DNA of 64,000 nucleotides from Photorhabdus thracensis (GTDB lineage Bacteria; Pseudomonadota; Gammaproteobacteria; Enterobacterales; Enterobacteriaceae): NCBI RefSeq assembly GCF_001010285.1, contig NZ_CP011104.1, positions 4,712,001 to 4,776,000 of the forward strand, read 5' to 3'. Shown piece by piece: positions 63,576 to 64,000 of this stretch (position 1 is its first letter; each line of letters starts with the position of its first letter). The notes under the pieces were generated by a model. It saw only the letters and a program-made list of their open reading frames with translations, ran no database searches and was not told where the DNA came from. The position numbers and the translations under genes were made by a program.

Positions 63576-64000
63576 AGTCGTTACCTGCTTAAGTATTAAT
63601 TACGTTATGAAAATAATAATTATATCACATAATCCATCCCCTATTTTTATACATCTGGTAAATATATCTACAAAAACAAACGTTAACAAATTGTTAAAAT
63701 CATTTATTTTATAAATATTTGTGCAGTTATTAATTCTATGATAATCAGAATATGCGGGATGTTATTGCTGTAAATAAATAATACATATTGCCATATAAGA
63801 TAATTCTCTTTTGTCTTTGAGAGATATAAGTATAATATTCACATTTCTGATGAATTTTTGCGATAATTTATCTATTCTATTGTTTTATATAATTTTTACT
63901 AAAAATCAAAAAATAGATTACTGAAGTTAACTCTTCTGAAACAAATTTAATTCACAAGCAATATCAATGAAAGCTCATGTATGAGCATAGGGCCAGTTGG
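63576..64000. other. AT-rich right end of the window
   Basis: These 425 bp are very AT-rich and show no coding frame or RNA gene. They probably include the yecF promoter and the start of the next locus. Confidence 0.4.

Overview
The window looks like a chromosomal segment of Photorhabdus. It is moderately AT-rich and carries a complete luxCDABE operon without luxI/luxR. Beside it is a three-protein NRPS line of the rhabdopeptide/xenortide (RXP) type, so far known from Photorhabdus and Xenorhabdus. The housekeeping genes are in enterobacterial order (ycdY-ghrA-tRNA-Ser; kdsA-sirB1-prmC-prfA-hemA / lolB-ispE-prs / ychH / pth-ychF). All identifications are from reading the sequence; no database search was run.

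Layout. 1-2.5 kb: ycdY, ghrA and a tRNA-Ser(GGA) whose 3' end is duplicated downstream with a palindromic insert in the second copy, then a transposase relic. 2.5-25.5 kb (all minus strand): a small membrane protein, three NRPS genes (C-A-T, C-A-MT-T, C-A-MT-T-C), luxE, luxB, luxA, luxD, luxC, and a NodU/CmcH-type O-carbamoyltransferase. Transcription order is carbamoyltransferase, luxCDABE, then the NRPS genes. 26-38.2 kb: conserved core block with a SulP transporter (dauA-like), kdsA, sirB1, prmC, prfA, hemA, lolB, ispE, prs, ychH, pth and ychF. 38.2-41.5 kb: AT-rich accessory patch with two tandem paralogous unknown proteins and a VapBC-type toxin-antitoxin pair. 41.5-47.8 kb: a MocR/YdcR-type regulator divergent from a cyanide-insensitive bd-type oxidase operon (cioA, cioB, DUF2474-like small protein), an orphan NarX-like kinase, and a Fur-box-preceded siderophore-interacting flavoprotein. 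48.1-48.6 kb: StbD/StbE (RelBE-like) pair with palindromic operators. 48.6-58 kb: an apparently complete trans-4-hydroxy-L-proline catabolic locus. 58-64 kb: hypothetical gene, endonuclease I with an added C-terminal domain, aqpZ, two universal stress proteins around a small membrane protein, and yecF.

How the genes work together. LuxCDE supply tetradecanal and LuxAB oxidise it with FMNH2 to give light. The NRPS genes follow luxE after 122 bp on the same strand; read-through from lux is possible, but a plausible separate promoter lies in the gap. The NRPS proteins have TubC-like N-terminal docking domains and near-identical C-terminal tails, as expected for a line that makes libraries of N-methylated peptides released by a terminal condensation domain onto an amine. 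In the hydroxyproline locus an epimerase, a three-subunit D-hydroxyproline dehydrogenase, a deaminase and an aldehyde dehydrogenase convert collagen-type hydroxyproline to 2-oxoglutarate. A PAS-AraC regulator and a perfect CRP site sit in its control region.
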